Part shown: piece after piece, positions 39,416 to 53,371 of the stretch | Position numbering within the stretch: the first letter of the stretch is position 1 | How the letters are laid out: each line of letters starts with the position of its first letter | Assembly (NCBI GenBank): GCA_037013495.1 | Contig: CM072807.1 | Span: forward strand, 30,236,802-30,300,801 | DNA length: 64,000 nucleotides | Direction: 5' to 3' | Origin: Hippophae tibetana | Lineage: Eukaryota > Streptophyta > Magnoliopsida > Rosales > Elaeagnaceae | Translations under genes and position numbers: made by a program | The notes under the pieces: model-generated | Databases searched by the model: none | The model's input: only the letters and a program-made list of their open reading frames with translations | Told to the model about the DNA's origin: nothing

Positions 39416-39934
39416 CGAGGCGGGTCAACACAACCCGGTTTTACCCCAACGGATACCCGGTCATATCTTGCTATTCCGGGGACGAAATCCAGTGTTCTTT
39501 TTATAAAAATTCTCATAATTCGATTTCTGAGTGATTGACGGTCTCAATTTGAAGTAAAACATAATTTTAAATAAAAATTTCATTAAGGAAGGAGATAAAT
39601 ACCCATGATAAATTAGATTTATTTTCTACAATTTTTTCAAGTTTAAATTCACAGAATTGCTCATAAAGATGTATTGAGACAATTTGAAATTTCCATATGC
39701 ATCAAAAAAAGGAAATCGAAAAAACTAAAATTACAATTCCCCTGAAACAGAGCAAAATAGAGATTTTTTCAAAAATGGCCCTCAAAGTAAATGTTAGAAT
39801 ACAATTCAATCTAAAAACGTTCAAAAAACCATATGAACGTATAATTTAAATGCAGCGGAAACAAAATGGATTGAAAACATACCTCCTGCCATTGATCAAA
39901 ATTTTTTATTTTTGAAAAATTTCACTTTCAACAT
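39416..39934 (+). repeat. N-type monomer M77
   Basis: It resembles the triplet at 33713-35268 in its left half. Its right half has GATGTATTGAG, GGAAATCG, CTCAAAGTAAATG and CAATCTAAAAACG. That right half is also found in M108 (55364), where it is joined to a different left half. Confidence 0.78.
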
Positions 39935-42900
39935 CGATGCGGGTCAACATGACCCGGTTTTACCCTAACGAATAACCGGTCATATCTTGTTATTCCGGGG
40001 ACGGAATCCAGCGTTCTTTTTATCAAAATTCTCATAATTCGATTTCTGAGTGAATGATGGTCTCAATTTGAAGTAAAACATAATTTTAAATAAAAATTTC
40101 GTTAATGAAATAAATAAATACACACGATAAATTAGATTTATTTTCTTCATTTTTTTCAAGTTTAAATTCAGAGAATCGCTCCAAAAGATAAATTGAGACA
40201 ATATTCAATTTCCACTTGCATAAAAAAAATTAAAACGAAAAAACTAAAATTACAATTCCTGTGAAACAGAGCAAAACAGAGATATTTTCAAAAATGGCTC
40301 TAATAGTAAATGTTAGAATACAATTCAATCCAAAAACGTTTAAAAAACCATATGAACGTATAATTTAAATGCAGCGGAAACAAAATGGATTGAAAACATA
40401 CCTCCTGCCATTGATCAAAATTTTATTTTTGAAAAATTTCACTTTCAACATCGAGGCGTTTCAACATGACCCAGTTTTACCCTAACGGATACCCGGTCAT
40501 ATCTTACTATTTCGGGGACGGAATCCAGTGTTCTTTTTATCAAAATTCTCATAATTCAATTTCTGAGTGATTGACGGTCTCAATTTGAAGTAAAACATAA
40601 TTTTAAATAAAAATTTCATTAATGAAGAAGATAAATACCCATGATAAATTAGATTTATTTTCTTCATTTTTTTCAAGTTTAAATTCACAGAATCGCTCAA
40701 AAAGATAAATTGAGACAATTTGCAATTTCCATATGCATAAAAAAAAGGAAAATGAAAAAATAAATTTACAATTCCCGTGCAACAGTGCAAAAGAGAGATT
40801 TTTTCAAAAATGGCTCTCATAGTAAATGTTAGAATACAATTCAATCCAAAAACGTTCAAAAAACCATATGAACGTATAATTTATATGCAGCGGAAACAAA
40901 ATGCATTGAAAACATACCTCCTGCCATTGATCAAAATTTTTATTTTTGAAAAATTTCACTTTCAACATCGAGGCGGGTCAACATGACCCGGTTATATCTT
41001 GCTATTCCGGGGACGGAATCCAGCGTTCTTTTTATCAATATTCTCATAATTCGATTTCTGAGTGATTGACGGTCTCAATTTGAAGTAAAACATAATTTTA
41101 AATAAAAATCTCATTAATGAAGCACATAAATACCCACGATAAATTAGATTTATTTTCTTCATTTTTTTCAAGTTTAAATTCACAGAATCGCTCAAAAAGA
41201 TAAATTGAGACACTTTGCAATTTCCACTTGCATAAAAAAAAGGAAAACGAAAAAACTAAAATTACAATTCCCGTGAAACAGAGGAAAAGAGAGATTTTTT
41301 CAAAAATGGCTCTCGTAGTAAATGTTAGAATACAATTCAATCCAAAAACGTTCAAAAAACCATATGAACGTATAATTTATATGCAGCGGAAACAAAATGG
41401 ATTGAAAACATACCTCCTGCCATTGATCAAAATTTTTTATTTTTTAAAAATTTCACTTTCAACATCGAGGCGGGTCATCATGACCCGGTTATATCTTGCT
41501 ATTCCGGGGGCAGAATCCAGCGTTCTTTTTATCAATATTCTCATAATTCGATTTCTGAGTGATTGACCGTCTCAATTTGAAGTAAAACATAATTTTAAAT
41601 AAAAATTTCATTAATGAAGCACATAAATACACACGATAAATTAGATTTATTTTCTTCATTTTTTTCAAGTTTAAATTCAGAGAATCGCTCCAAAAGATAA
41701 ATTGAGACAATATTCAATTTCCACTTGCATAAAAAAAATTAAAACGAAAAAACTAAAATTACAATTTCTGTGAAATAGAGCAAAACAGAGATTTTTTCAA
41801 AAATGGCTCTAATAGTAAATGTTAGAATACAATTCAATCCAAAAACGTTTAAAAAACCATATGAACGTATAATTTAAATGCAGCGGAAACAAAATGGATT
41901 GAAAACATACCTCCTGCCATTGATCAAAAAATTTTATTTTTCAAAAATTTCACTTTCAACATCGAGGCGTTTCAACATGACCCAGTTTTACCCTAACGGA
42001 TACCCGGTCTCATCTTACTATTTGGGGGACGGAATCCAGTGTTCTTTTTATCAAAATTCTCATAATTCGATTTCTGAGTGATTGACGGTCTCAATTTGAA
42101 GTAAAATATCATTTTAAAAAAAATTTAATTCACGAAGGAGATAAATACCCACGATAAATTAGATTTATTTTCTTCTTATTTTTCAAGTTTAAATTCACAG
42201 AATCACTCAAAAAGATGTATTGAGAAAATTTGAAATTTCCATATGCATAAAAAAAAGGAAAATGAAAAAATAAATTTACAATTCCCGTGCAACAGTGCAA
42301 AAGAGAGATTTTTTCAAAAATGGCTCTCATAGTAAATGTTAGAATACAATTCAATCCAAAAACGTTCAAAAAACCATATGAACGTATAATTTAAATGCAG
42401 CGGAAACAAAATGGATTGAAAACATACCTCCTGCCATTGATCAAAATTTTTTATTTTTGAAAATTTTCACTTTCAACATCGATGCGAGTCAACATGACCC
42501 GGTTTTACCCTAACGAATAACCGATCATATCTTGTTATTCCGGGGACGGAATCTAACGTTCTTTTTATCAAAATTCTCATAATTCGATTTCTGAGTTATT
42601 GATGGTCTCAATTTGAAGTAAAACATAATTTTAAATAAAAATTTCATTAATGAAGTAGATAAATACACACGATAAATTAGATTTATTTTCTTCATTTTTT
42701 TCAAGTTTAAATTCACAGAATCGCTCGAAAAGATAAATTGAGGCAATATGCAATTTCCACTTGCATAAAAAAAAGGAAAAGGAAAATACTAAAATTACAA
42801 TTCCAGTGAAACAGAGCAAAACAGAGATTTTTTCAAAAATGGCTCTCAGAGTAAATGTTAGAATACAATTCAATCAAAAAACGTTCAAAAAACCATATGA

Positions 42901-43513
42901 ACGTATAATTTAAATGCAGCGGAAACCAAATGGATTGAAAACATACCTCCTGCCATTGATCAAAATTTTTTATTTTTGAAAATTTTCACTTTCAACATCG
43001 AGGCGGGTAAACATGACCCGGTTTTACCCTAACGGATACCCGGTCATATCTTGTTATTCCAGGGATGGAATCCAGCGTTCTTTTTATCAAACTTCTCAGA
43101 ATTCGATTTCTGAGTGAATGACGGTCTCAATTTGACGTAAAACATCATTTTAAAAAAAATTAATTAACGAAGCAGATAATACACACGATAAATTAGATTT
43201 ATTTTCTTCATTTTTTTCAAGTTTAAATTCATAGAATCGATCAAAAAGATAAATTGAAACAATTTGCAATTTCCATATGCATAAAAAAAAGGAAAACGCA
43301 AAAACAAAAATTACAATTCCAGTTAAATAGAGCAAAACAGAGATTTTTTCAAAAATGGCTTTCATAGTAAATGTTAGAATACAATTCAATCCAAAAACGT
43401 TCAAAAAACCGTATGAACGTATAATTTAAATGCGGCGGAAACAAAATGGTTTGAAAACATACCTCCTGCCATTGATCAAAATTTTTATTTTTGAAAAATT
43501 TCACTTTCAACAT
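39935..43513 (+). repeat. Segment A1 (M78-M84), related to 55883-61581
   Basis: Boxes are at 39935, 40452, 40969, 41466, 41963, 42480 and 42999. Left-half types in order are GATGCGGGTCAACATG, CGTTTCAAC, CAACATG, CATCATG, CGTTTCAAC, GATGCGAGTC and CGGGTAAAC. The same types, with extra copies, occur in the same order at 55.9-61.6 kb. The CATAAAAAAAATTAAAAC right half (AGGAAAA changed to ATTAAAA) is a shared marker. Confidence 0.8.
40969..41962 (+). repeat. Two adjacent 497 bp monomers with the same 22 bp deletion (M80-M81)
   Basis: In both copies dyad 1 runs straight into TTATATCTTGC. One of two direct ACCCGGTT repeats and the 14 bp between them are gone. The surviving ACCCGGTT lies at 40986-40993 and 41483-41490. 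Deletion between 8 bp direct repeats explains it. The related monomers at 56920 and 58993 keep the full sequence, so the loss came after the two segments separated. Its presence in two neighbours implies a later duplication or conversion. Confidence 0.88.
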
Positions 43514-45589
43514 CGAGGCGGGTCATCATGAACTGGTTTTACCCTAACGGATACCCGGCCATATCTTGCTATTCCGGGGACGGAATCGAGTGTTCTTTTT
43601 ATCAAAATTCTCAAAATTCGATTTCTAAGTGATTGACGGTTGAAGTAAAACATAATTTTAAATAAAAATTTCATTAATGAAGCAGATAAATACCCACGAT
43701 AAATTAGATTTATTTTCATCATTTTTTTCAAGTTTAAATTCACAGAATCGATCAAAAAGATAAATTGAGACAATTTACAATTTCCATATGCATAAAAAAA
43801 AGGAAAACGAAAAAACTAAAATTACAATTCCCGTGAAACAGAGCAAAAGAGAGATTTTTTCAAAAATGGCTCTCATAGTAAATGTTAGAATACAATTCAA
43901 TCCAAAAATGTTCAAAAACCATATGAACGTATAATTTAAATGCAGCGGAAACAAAATGGATTGAAAACATACCTCCTGCCATTGATCAAAATTTTTTATT
44001 TTTGAAAAATTTCACTTTCAACATCGAGGTGGGTCAACATGACCCGGTTTTACCCTAACGAATAACCGGTCATATCTTGTTATTCCGGGGACGGAATCCA
44101 GCGTTCTGTTTATCAAAATTCTCAAAATTCGATTTCTGAGGGATTGACGGTCTCAATTTGAAGTAAAACATAATTTTAAATAAAAATTTCAATAATGAAG
44201 CAGATAAATACCCACGATAAATTAGATTTATTTTCTTCATTTTTTTCTAGTTTAAATTCACAGAATCGCTCAAAAAGATAAGTTGAGACAATTTGCAATT
44301 TCCATATGCATAAAAAAAAGGAAAACGAAAAAGCAAAAATTACAATTCCAGTGAAACATAGCAAAACTGAGATTTTTTTCAAAAATGGTTTTCATAGTAA
44401 ATGTTAGAATACAATTCAATCCAAAAAGTTCAAAAAACCATATGAACGTATAATTTAAATGCAGCGGAAACAAAATGGATGGGAAACAAAATGGATGGGA
44501 AACATACCTCCTCCCCTTAAACAAAATTTTTTATTTTTGAAAAATTTCAATTTCAACATCGATGCGGTTCAACCTGACCCGGTTTTACCCTAACGGATCC
44601 CCGGTCGTATCTTTCTATTCCGGAGACGAAATCCAACGTTCTTTTTATCAAAATTCTCATAATTCGATTTCTGAGTGATTGACGGTCTCAATTTGAAGTA
44701 AAACATCATTTTAAATAAATATTTCATTAAAGAAACAGATAAATACCCACGATAAATTAGATTTATTTTCATCATTTTTTTAAAGTTTAAATTCACAGAA
44801 TCGCTCGAAAAGATATATTGAGACAATTTGCAATTTCCAGTTGCATAAAAAAATGGAAAACGAAAAAACTAAAATTACAATTCCCGTGAAACAGAGCAAA
44901 ACAGAGATTTTTTCAAAAATGGCTCTGAGAGTAAATGTTAGAATACAATTCAATCCAAAAAGTTCAAAAAACCATATGAACGTATAATTTAAATGTAGCG
45001 GAAACAAAATGGATTGAAAACATACCTCCTGGCATTGATCTAAATTTTTTATTTTTGAAAAATTTCACTTTCAACATCGAGGCGGGTCAACCTAACCCGG
45101 TTTTACCCTAAGGATACCCGGTCATATCTTGCTATTCCGGGGACGGAATCCAGCGTTCTTTTTATCAAAATTCTCATAATTCGATTTCTGAGTGATTGAC
45201 GGTCTCAATTTGAAGTAAAACATAATTTTCAATAAAATTTTCAATAATGAAGCAGATAAATACCCACGATAAATTAGATTTATTTTCTTCATTTTTTTCT
45301 AGTGTAAATTCACAGAATCGCTCAAAAAGATAAGTTGAGACAATTTGCAATTTCCACTTGCATAAAAAAAGGAAAACGAAAAAATTAAAATTCTCGTGAA
45401 ACAGAGTAAAACAGAGATTTTTTTCAAAAATGGTTTTCATAGTAAATATTAGAATACAATTCAATCCAAAAACTTTCAAAAAACCATATGAACGTATAAT
45501 TTAAATGCAGCGGAAACAAAATGGATGGGAAACATACCTCCTGCCAATGAACAAAATTTTTAATATTTGAAAAATTTCACTTTCAACAT
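43514..45589 (+). repeat. Marked four-monomer block X, copy 1 (2076 bp)
   Basis: Boxes are at 43514, 44025, 44560 and 45078, with steps of 511, 535, 518 and 512 bp. Markers: a 7 bp deletion in GACGGTTGAAG (near 43640) that removes most of the left arm of the nested inverted repeat; a tandem duplication of GGAAACAAAATGGATG (44466-44481 and 44482-44497); TACCCTAAGGATACC; and AATTAAAATTCTCGTG, a shortened box. All four recur in copies 2 and 3. Confidence 0.92.
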
Positions 45590-48500
45590 CGAGGCGGTTC
45601 AACCTGACCCGGTTTTACCCTAACGGATCCCCGGTCGTATCTTGCTATTCCGGGGACAGAATCCAACGTTCTTTTTATCAAAATTCACATAATTCGATTT
45701 CTGTGTGATTGACGGTCTCAATTTGAAGTAAAATATCATTTTAAATAAATATTTCATTAATGAAGCAGATAAATACACACGATAAATTAGATTTAATTTC
45801 TTCATTTTTTTCAAGTTTAAATTCACAGAATCGCTCAAAAAGATAAATTGAGACAATTTGCAATTTCTACTTGCATAAAAAAAAGGAAAACGAAAAAACT
45901 AAAATTACAATTCCCGTGAAATAGAGCAAAACAGAGATATTTTTCAAAAATGGCTCTCATTGTAAATGTTAGAATACAATTCAATCCAAAAAGTTCAAAA
46001 AACCATATGAACGTATAATTTAAATGTAGCGGAAACAAAATGGATGGGAAACATACCTCCTGCCAATGAACAAAATTTTTAATATTTGAAAAATTTCACT
46101 TTCAACATCGAGGCGGTTCAACCTGACCCGGTTTTACCCTAATGGATCCCCGGTCGTATCTTGCTATTCCGGGGACGGAATACAACGTTCTTTTTATCAA
46201 AATTCACATAATTCGATTTCTGAGTGATTGACGGTCTCAATTTGAAGTAAAACATCATTTTAAATAAATATTTCATTAATGAAGTAGATAAATACACACG
46301 ATAAATTAGATTTATTTTCTTCATTTTATTCAAGTTTAAATTCACAGAATCGCTCAAATAGATAAATTGAGACAATTTGCAATTTCCACTTGCATAAAAA
46401 AAAGGAAAATGAAAAAACTAAAATTACAATTCCCGTGAAACAGGGCAAAACAAAGATTTTTTCAAAAATGGCTCTAAGAGTAAATGTTAGAATACAATTC
46501 AATCCAAAAAGTTCAAAAAACCATATGAACGTATAATTTAAATGTAGCGGAAACAAAATGGATTGAAAACATACCTCCTGGCATTGATCAAAATTTTTTA
46601 TTTTTGAAAAATTTCACTTTCAACATCGAGGTAGGTCAACCTAACCCGGTTTTACCCTAAGGATACCCGGTCATATCTTGTTATTCCCGGGACGGAATCC
46701 AGTGTTCTTTTTATCAAAATTCTCAATATTCGATTTCTGAGTGATTGACGGTCTCAATTTGAAGTAAAACATAATTTTAAATAAAAATTTCAATAATGAA
46801 GCAGATAAATACCCACGATAAATTAGATTTATTTTCTTCATTTTTTTCTAGTTTAAATTCACAGAATCGCTCAAAAAGATAAGTTGAGACAATTTGCAAT
46901 TTCCATATGCATAAAAAAAAGGAAAACGAAAAAGCAAAAATTACAATTCCAGTGAAACAGAGCAAAACAGAGATATTTATCAAAAATGGCTCTCATAGTA
47001 AATGTTAGAATACAATTCAATCCAAAAAGTTCAAAAAACCATATGAACGTATAATTTAAATGCAAAGGAAACAAAATGGATGGGAAACATACCTCCTGCT
47101 AATGAACAAAATTTTTAATATTTGAAAAATTTCACTTTCAACATCGAGGCGGTTCAACCTGACCCGGTTTTACCCTAATGGATCCCCGGTCGTATCTTGC
47201 TATTCCGGGGATGGAATCCAACGTTCTTTTTATCAAAATTCACATAATTCGATTTCTGAGTGATTGACGGTCTCAATTTGAAGTAAAACATCATTTTAAA
47301 TAAATATTTCATTAATGAAGTAGATAAATACACACGATAAATTAGATTTATTTTCTTCATTTTATTCAAGTTTAAATTCACAGAATCGCTCAAAAAGATA
47401 AATTGAGACAATTTGCAATTTCCACTTGCATAAAAAAAAGGAAAACGAAAAAACTAAAATTACAATTCCCGTGAAACAGAGCAAAACAGAGATTTTTTCA
47501 AAAATGGCTCTCAGAGTAAATGTTAGAATACAATTCAATCGAAAAAGTTCAAAAAACCATATGAACGTATAATTTAAATGTAGCGGAAACAAAATGGATT
47601 GAAAACATACCTCCTGGCATTGATCAAAATTTTTTATTTTTGAAAAATTTCACTTTCAACATCGAGGCAGGTCAACCTAACTCGGTTTTACCCTAAGGAT
47701 ACCCGGTCATATCTTGTTATTCCGGGGACGGAATCCAGTGTTCTTTTTATCAAAATTCTCAAAATTCGATTTCTGAGTGATTGACGGTCTCAATTTGAAG
47801 TAAAACATAATTTTAAATGAAAATTTCAATAATGAAGCAGATAAATACCCACGATAAATTAGATTTATTTTCTTCATTTTTTTCTAGTTTAAATTCACAG
47901 AATCGCTCAAAAAGATAAGTTGAGACAATTTGCAATTCCATATGCATAAAAAAAAAGGAAAACGAAAAAGCAAAAATTACAATTCCAGTGAAACATAGCA
48001 AAACTGAGATTTTTTCAAAAATGGATCTCATAGTAAATGTTAGAATACAATTCAATCCAAAAAGTTCAAAAAACCATATGAACGTATAATTTAAATGCAA
48101 ATGAAACAAAATGGATGGGAAACATACCTCCTCCCAATGAACAAAATTTTTAATATTTGAAAAATTTCACTTTCAACATCGAGGCGGTTCAACCTGACCC
48201 GGTTTTACCCTAACGGATACCCGGTCGTATCTTTCTATTCCGGGGACGGAATCCAACGTTCTTTTTATCAAAATTCTCAAAATTCGATTTCTGAGTGATT
48301 GACGGTCTCAATTTGAAGTAAAACATAATTTTAAATAAAAATTTCAATAATGAAGCAGATAAATACCCACGATAAATTAGATTTATTTTCTTCATTTCTT
48401 TCAAGTTTAAATTCACAGAATCGCTCAAAAAGATAAATTGAGACAATTTGCAATTTCCATATGCATAAAAAAAAGAAAAACGAAAAAAAAAATTACAATT

Positions 48501-48697
48501 CCCGTGAAACAGAGCAAAACAGAGATATTTTTCAAAAATGACTCTCATAGTAAATGTTAGAATACAATTCAATCCAAAAACATTCAAAAAACCATATGAA
48601 CGTATAATTTAAATGCAGTGGAAACAAAATGGTTTGAAAACATACCTCCTACCATTGATCAAATTTTTTTATTTTTGAAAATTTTCACTTTCAACAT
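45590..48697 (+). repeat. Dimer zone, period 1036 bp (M89-M94)
   Basis: Boxes are at 45590, 46109, 46627, 47145, 47663 and 48180. Monomers alternate between CGGTTCAACCTG with GGATCCCCGGTCG and a copy with CCTAACCCGG or CCTAACTCGG and AAGGATACC. Partners 46109/47145 and 46627/47663 are 1036 bp apart and closely alike. Several copies have AATGAACAAAATTTTTAATATTTG before the box, a variant largely confined to this zone and its relatives at 53.3-54.3 kb. Confidence 0.85.
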
Positions 48698-51295
48698 CGA
48701 GGCGGGTCAACATGACCCAGTTTTAACCTAACGGATACCCGGTCATATCTTGTTATTCCGGGGACGGAATCCAGTGTTCTTTTTATCAAAATTCTAATAA
48801 TTCGATTTCTGAGTATATGACGGTCTTAATTTGAAGTAAAACATAATTTTAAATAAAAATTTCATTAATGAAGTAGATAAATACACACGATAAATTAGAT
48901 TTATATTCTTCATTTTTTTCAAGTTTAAATACACAGAATCACTCGAAAAGATAAATTGCGACAATTTGCAATTTCCACTTGCATAAAAAAAAGGAAAGAG
49001 AAAAAACTAAAAATACAATTCCCTTGAAACAGAGCAAAAGAGATATTTTTTCAAAAATGGCGCTTATAGTAAATGTTAGAATACAATTCAATCGAAAAAC
49101 GTTCAAAAATCCATATAAACGTATAATTTAAATGCAGCAGAAACAAAATGGATTGAAAACATACCACCTCGCATTGATCAAAATTTTTTATTTTTGAAAA
49201 ATTTCACTTTCAACATAGAGGCGGGTCAACCTGACCCGGTTTTACCCTAACGGATACCCGATCATATTTTGCTTTTCCGGGGACGGAATCCAGCGTTCTT
49301 TTTATCAAAATTCTCATAATTCGATTTCTGAGTGAATAACGGTCTCAATTTGAAGTAAAACATAATTTTAAATAAAAATTTCATTAATGAAGCAGATAAA
49401 TACACACGATAAATTAGATTTATTTTCTTCATTTTTTTCAAGTTTAAATTCACAGAATCGCTCAAACAGATAAATTGAGACAATTTGCAATTTCCATATG
49501 CATAAAAAAAAGGAAAACGAAAAAACTAAAATGACAATTCCCGTGAAACAGAGCAAAACAGAGCAAAACAGAGATATTTTTCAAAAATGGCTCTCATAGT
49601 AAATGTTAGAATACAATTCAATCCAAAAAGTTCAAAAAACCATATGAACGTATAATTTAAATGTAGCGTAAACAAAATGGATTGAACACATACCTCCTGG
49701 CATTGATCAAAATTTTTTATTTTTGAAAATTTTCACTTTCAACATCGAGGCGGGTCAACCCGAGCCGGTTTGACCCTAACGGATACCCGTTCATATCTTG
49801 CTATTCCGAGGACGGAATCTAGCGTTCTTTTTATCAAAATTCTCATAATTTGATTTTTGAGTGATTGACGGTCTTAATTTGACGTAAAACATCATTTTAA
49901 ATAAAAATTTCATTAATGAAGAAGATAAATACCCACGATAAATTAGATTTATTTTCATCATTTTTTTAAAGTTTAAATTCAGAGAATCGATCAAAAAGAT
50001 AAATTGACACAATTTGCAATTTCCATATGCATAAAAAATGGAAAACGGAAAAACTAAAATTACAATTCCGTGAAATAGAGCAAAAGAGAGATTTTTTCAA
50101 AAATGGCGCTCATAGTAAATGTTAGAATACAATTCAATCCAAAAACGTTCAAAAAACCATATGAACGTATAATTTAAATGCAGCGGAAACAAAATGGATT
50201 GAAAACATACCACCTGGCATTGATCAAAATTTTTTAGTTTTGAAAAATTTCACTTTCAACATCGAGGTGCGTCAAAATGACCCAGTTTTAACCTAACGGA
50301 TACCCGGCATATCTTGTTATTCCAGGGACGGAATCCAGCGTTATTTTTATCAAAATTCTCATAATTCTATTTCTGAGTGAATGACGGTCTCAATTTGAAG
50401 TAAAACATAATTTTAAATAAAAATTTCATTAATGAAGTAGATAAATACACACGATAAATTAGATTTATTTTCTTCATTTTTTTCAAGTTTAACTTCACAG
50501 AATCGCTCGAAAAGATATATTGAGAAAATTTGCAATTTCCACTTGCATAAAAAAAAGGAAAACGAAAAAACTAAAATAACAATTCCCGTGAAACAGAGCA
50601 AAACAGAGATTTTTTCAAAAATGGCTCTCAGAGTAAATGATAGAATACAATTCAATCCAAAAAGTTCAAAAACCATATGAACGTATAATTTAAATGCAGC
50701 AGAAACAAAATGGATTGAAAACATACCACCTCGCATTGATCAAAATTTTTTATTTTTGAAAAATTTCACTTTCAACATCGAGGCGGGTCAACCTGACCCG
50801 GTTTTACCCTAACGGATACCCGGTCATATCTTGCTTTTCCGGGGACGGAATCCAGCGTTCTTTTTATCAAAATTCTCATAATTCGATTTCTCAGTGAATA
50901 ACGGTCTCAATTTGAAGTAAAACATAATTTTAAATAAAAATTTCATTAATGAAGCAGATAAATACACACGATAAATTAGATTTATTTTCTTCATTTTTTT
51001 CAAGTTTAAATTCAGAGAATCGATCAAAAAGATAAATTGACACAATTTGCAATTTCCATATGCATAAAAAAAGGAAAACGAAAAAACTAAAATTACAATT
51101 CCGTGAAATAGAGCAAAAGAGAGATTTTTTCAAAAATGGCGCTAATAGTAAATGTTAGAATACAATTCAATCCAAAAACGTTCAAAAAACCATATGAACG
51201 TATAACTTAAATGCAGCGGAAACAAAATGGATTGAAAACATACCACCTGGCATTGATCAAAATTTCTTATTTTTGAAAAATTTCACTTTCAACAT
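48698..51295 (+). repeat. Trimer zone, period about 1.56 kb (M95-M99)
   Basis: Boxes are at 48698, 49217, 49746, 50263 and 50779. M95 and M98 share GACCCAGTTTTAACCTAACGG. M96 and M99 share TGCTTTTCCGGGG and AATAACGGTCTC. M97 has CCCGAGCCGG, TACCCGTTC and ATTCCGAGGACGG. M99 begins like M96 and ends like M97 (GAGAATCGATC, ATTCCGTGAAATAG, ACCACCTGGC), with the switch around 51001-51014. The second period is thus shortened by exchange inside a monomer. Confidence 0.82.
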
Positions 51296-53371
51296 AGAGG
51301 CGGGTCATCATGAACTGGTTTTACCCTAACGGATACCCGGTCATATCTTGTTATTCCGGGGACGGAATCGAGTGTTCTTTTTATCAAAATTCTCAAAATT
51401 CGATTTCTAAGTGATTGACGGTTGAAGTAAAACATAATTTTAAATAAAAATTTCATTAATGAAGCAGATAAATACCCACGATAAATTAGATTTATTTTCA
51501 TTATTTTTTTCAAGTTTAAATTCACAGAATCGATCAAAAAGATAAATTGAGACAATTTACAATTTCCATATGCATAAAAAAAAGGAAAACGAAAAAACTA
51601 AAATTACAATTCCCGTGAAACAGAGCAAAAGAGAGATTTTTTGAAAAATGGCTCTCATAGTAAATGTTAGAATACAATTCAATCCAAAAATGTTCAAAAA
51701 CCATATGAACGTATAATTTAAATGCAGCGGAAACAAAATGGATTGAAAACATACCTCCTGCCATTGATCAAAATTTTTTATTTTTGAAAAATTTCACTTT
51801 CAACATCGAGGTGGGTCAACATGACCCGGTTTTACCCTAACGAATAACCGGTCATATCTTGTTATTCCGGGGACGGAATCCATCGTTCTGTTTATCAAAA
51901 TTCTCAAAATTCGATTTCTGAGGGATTGACGGTCTCAATTTGAAGTAAAACATAATTTTAAATAAAAATTTCAATAATGAAGCAGATAAATACCCACGAT
52001 AAATTAGATTTATTTTCTTCATTTTTTTCTAGTTTAAATTCACAGAATCGCTCAAAAAGATAAGTTGAGACAATTTGCAATTTCCATATGCATAAAAAAA
52101 AGGAAAACGAAAAAGCAAAAATTACAATTCCAGTGAAACATAGCAAAACTGAGATTTTTTTCAAAAATGGTTTTCATAGTAAATGTTAGAATACAATTCA
52201 ATCCAAAAGGTTCAAAAAACCATATGAACGTATAATTTAAATGCAGCGGAAACAAAATGGATGGGAAACAAAATGGATGGGAAACATACCTCCTGCCCAT
52301 GAACAAAATTTTTTATTTTTGAAAAATTTCACTTTCAACATCGATGCGGTTCAACCTAACCCGGTTTTACCCTAACGGATCCCCGGTCGTATCTTTCTAT
52401 TCCGGAGACGAAATCCAACGTTCTTTTTATCAAAATTCTCATAATTCGATTTCTGAGTGATTGACGGTCTCAATTTGAAGTAAAACATCATTTTAAATAA
52501 ATATTTCATTAAAGAAACAGATAAATACCCACGATAAATTAGATTTATTTTCATCATTTTTTTAAAGTTTAAATTCACAGAATCGCTCGAAAAGATATAT
52601 TGAGACAATTTGCAATTTCCAGTTGCATAAAAAAAAGGAAAACGAAAAAACTAAAATTACAATTCCCGTGAAACAGAGCAAAACAGAGATTTTTTCAAAA
52701 ATGGCTCTCAGAGTAAATGTTAGAATACAATTCAATCCAAAAAGTTCAAAAAACCATATGAACGTATAATTTAAATGTAGCGGAAACAAAATGGATTGAA
52801 AACATACCTCCTGGCATTGATCTAAATTTTTTATTTTTGAAAAATTTCACTTTCAACATCGAGGCGGGTCAACCTAACCCGGTTTTACCGTAAGGATACC
52901 CGGTCATATCTTGCTATTCCGGGGACGGAATCCAGCGTTCTTTTTATCAAAATTCTCATAATTCGATTTCTGAGTGATTGACGGTCTCAATTTGAAGTAA
53001 AACATAATTTTCAATAAAAATTTCAATAATGAAGCAGATAAATACCCACGATAAATTAGATTTATTTTCTTCATTTCTTTCTAGTGTAAATTCACAGAAT
53101 CGCTCAAAAAGATAAGTTGAGACAATTTGCAATTTCCACTTGCATAAAAAAAGGAAAACGAAAAAATTAAAATTCTCGTGAAACAGAGTAAAACAGAGAT
53201 TTTTTTCAAAAATGGTTTTCATAGTAAATATTAGAATACAATTCAATCCAAAAACTTTCAAAAAACCATATGAACGTATAATTTAAATGCAGCGGAAACA
53301 AAATGGATGGGAAACATACCTCCTGCCAATGAACAAAAATTTTAATATTTGAAAAATTTCACTTTCAACAT
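51296..53371 (+). repeat. Marked four-monomer block X, copy 2 (2076 bp)
   Basis: Boxes are at 51296, 51807, 52342 and 52860, with the same steps as copy 1 (511, 535, 518 and 512 bp). The 7 bp deletion junction is near 51422. The 16 bp duplication is at 52248-52263 and 52264-52279. It lies 7782 bp, or 15 monomers, from copy 1. It is flanked upstream by the trimer zone, whereas copy 1 is flanked by segment A1. Confidence 0.92.
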
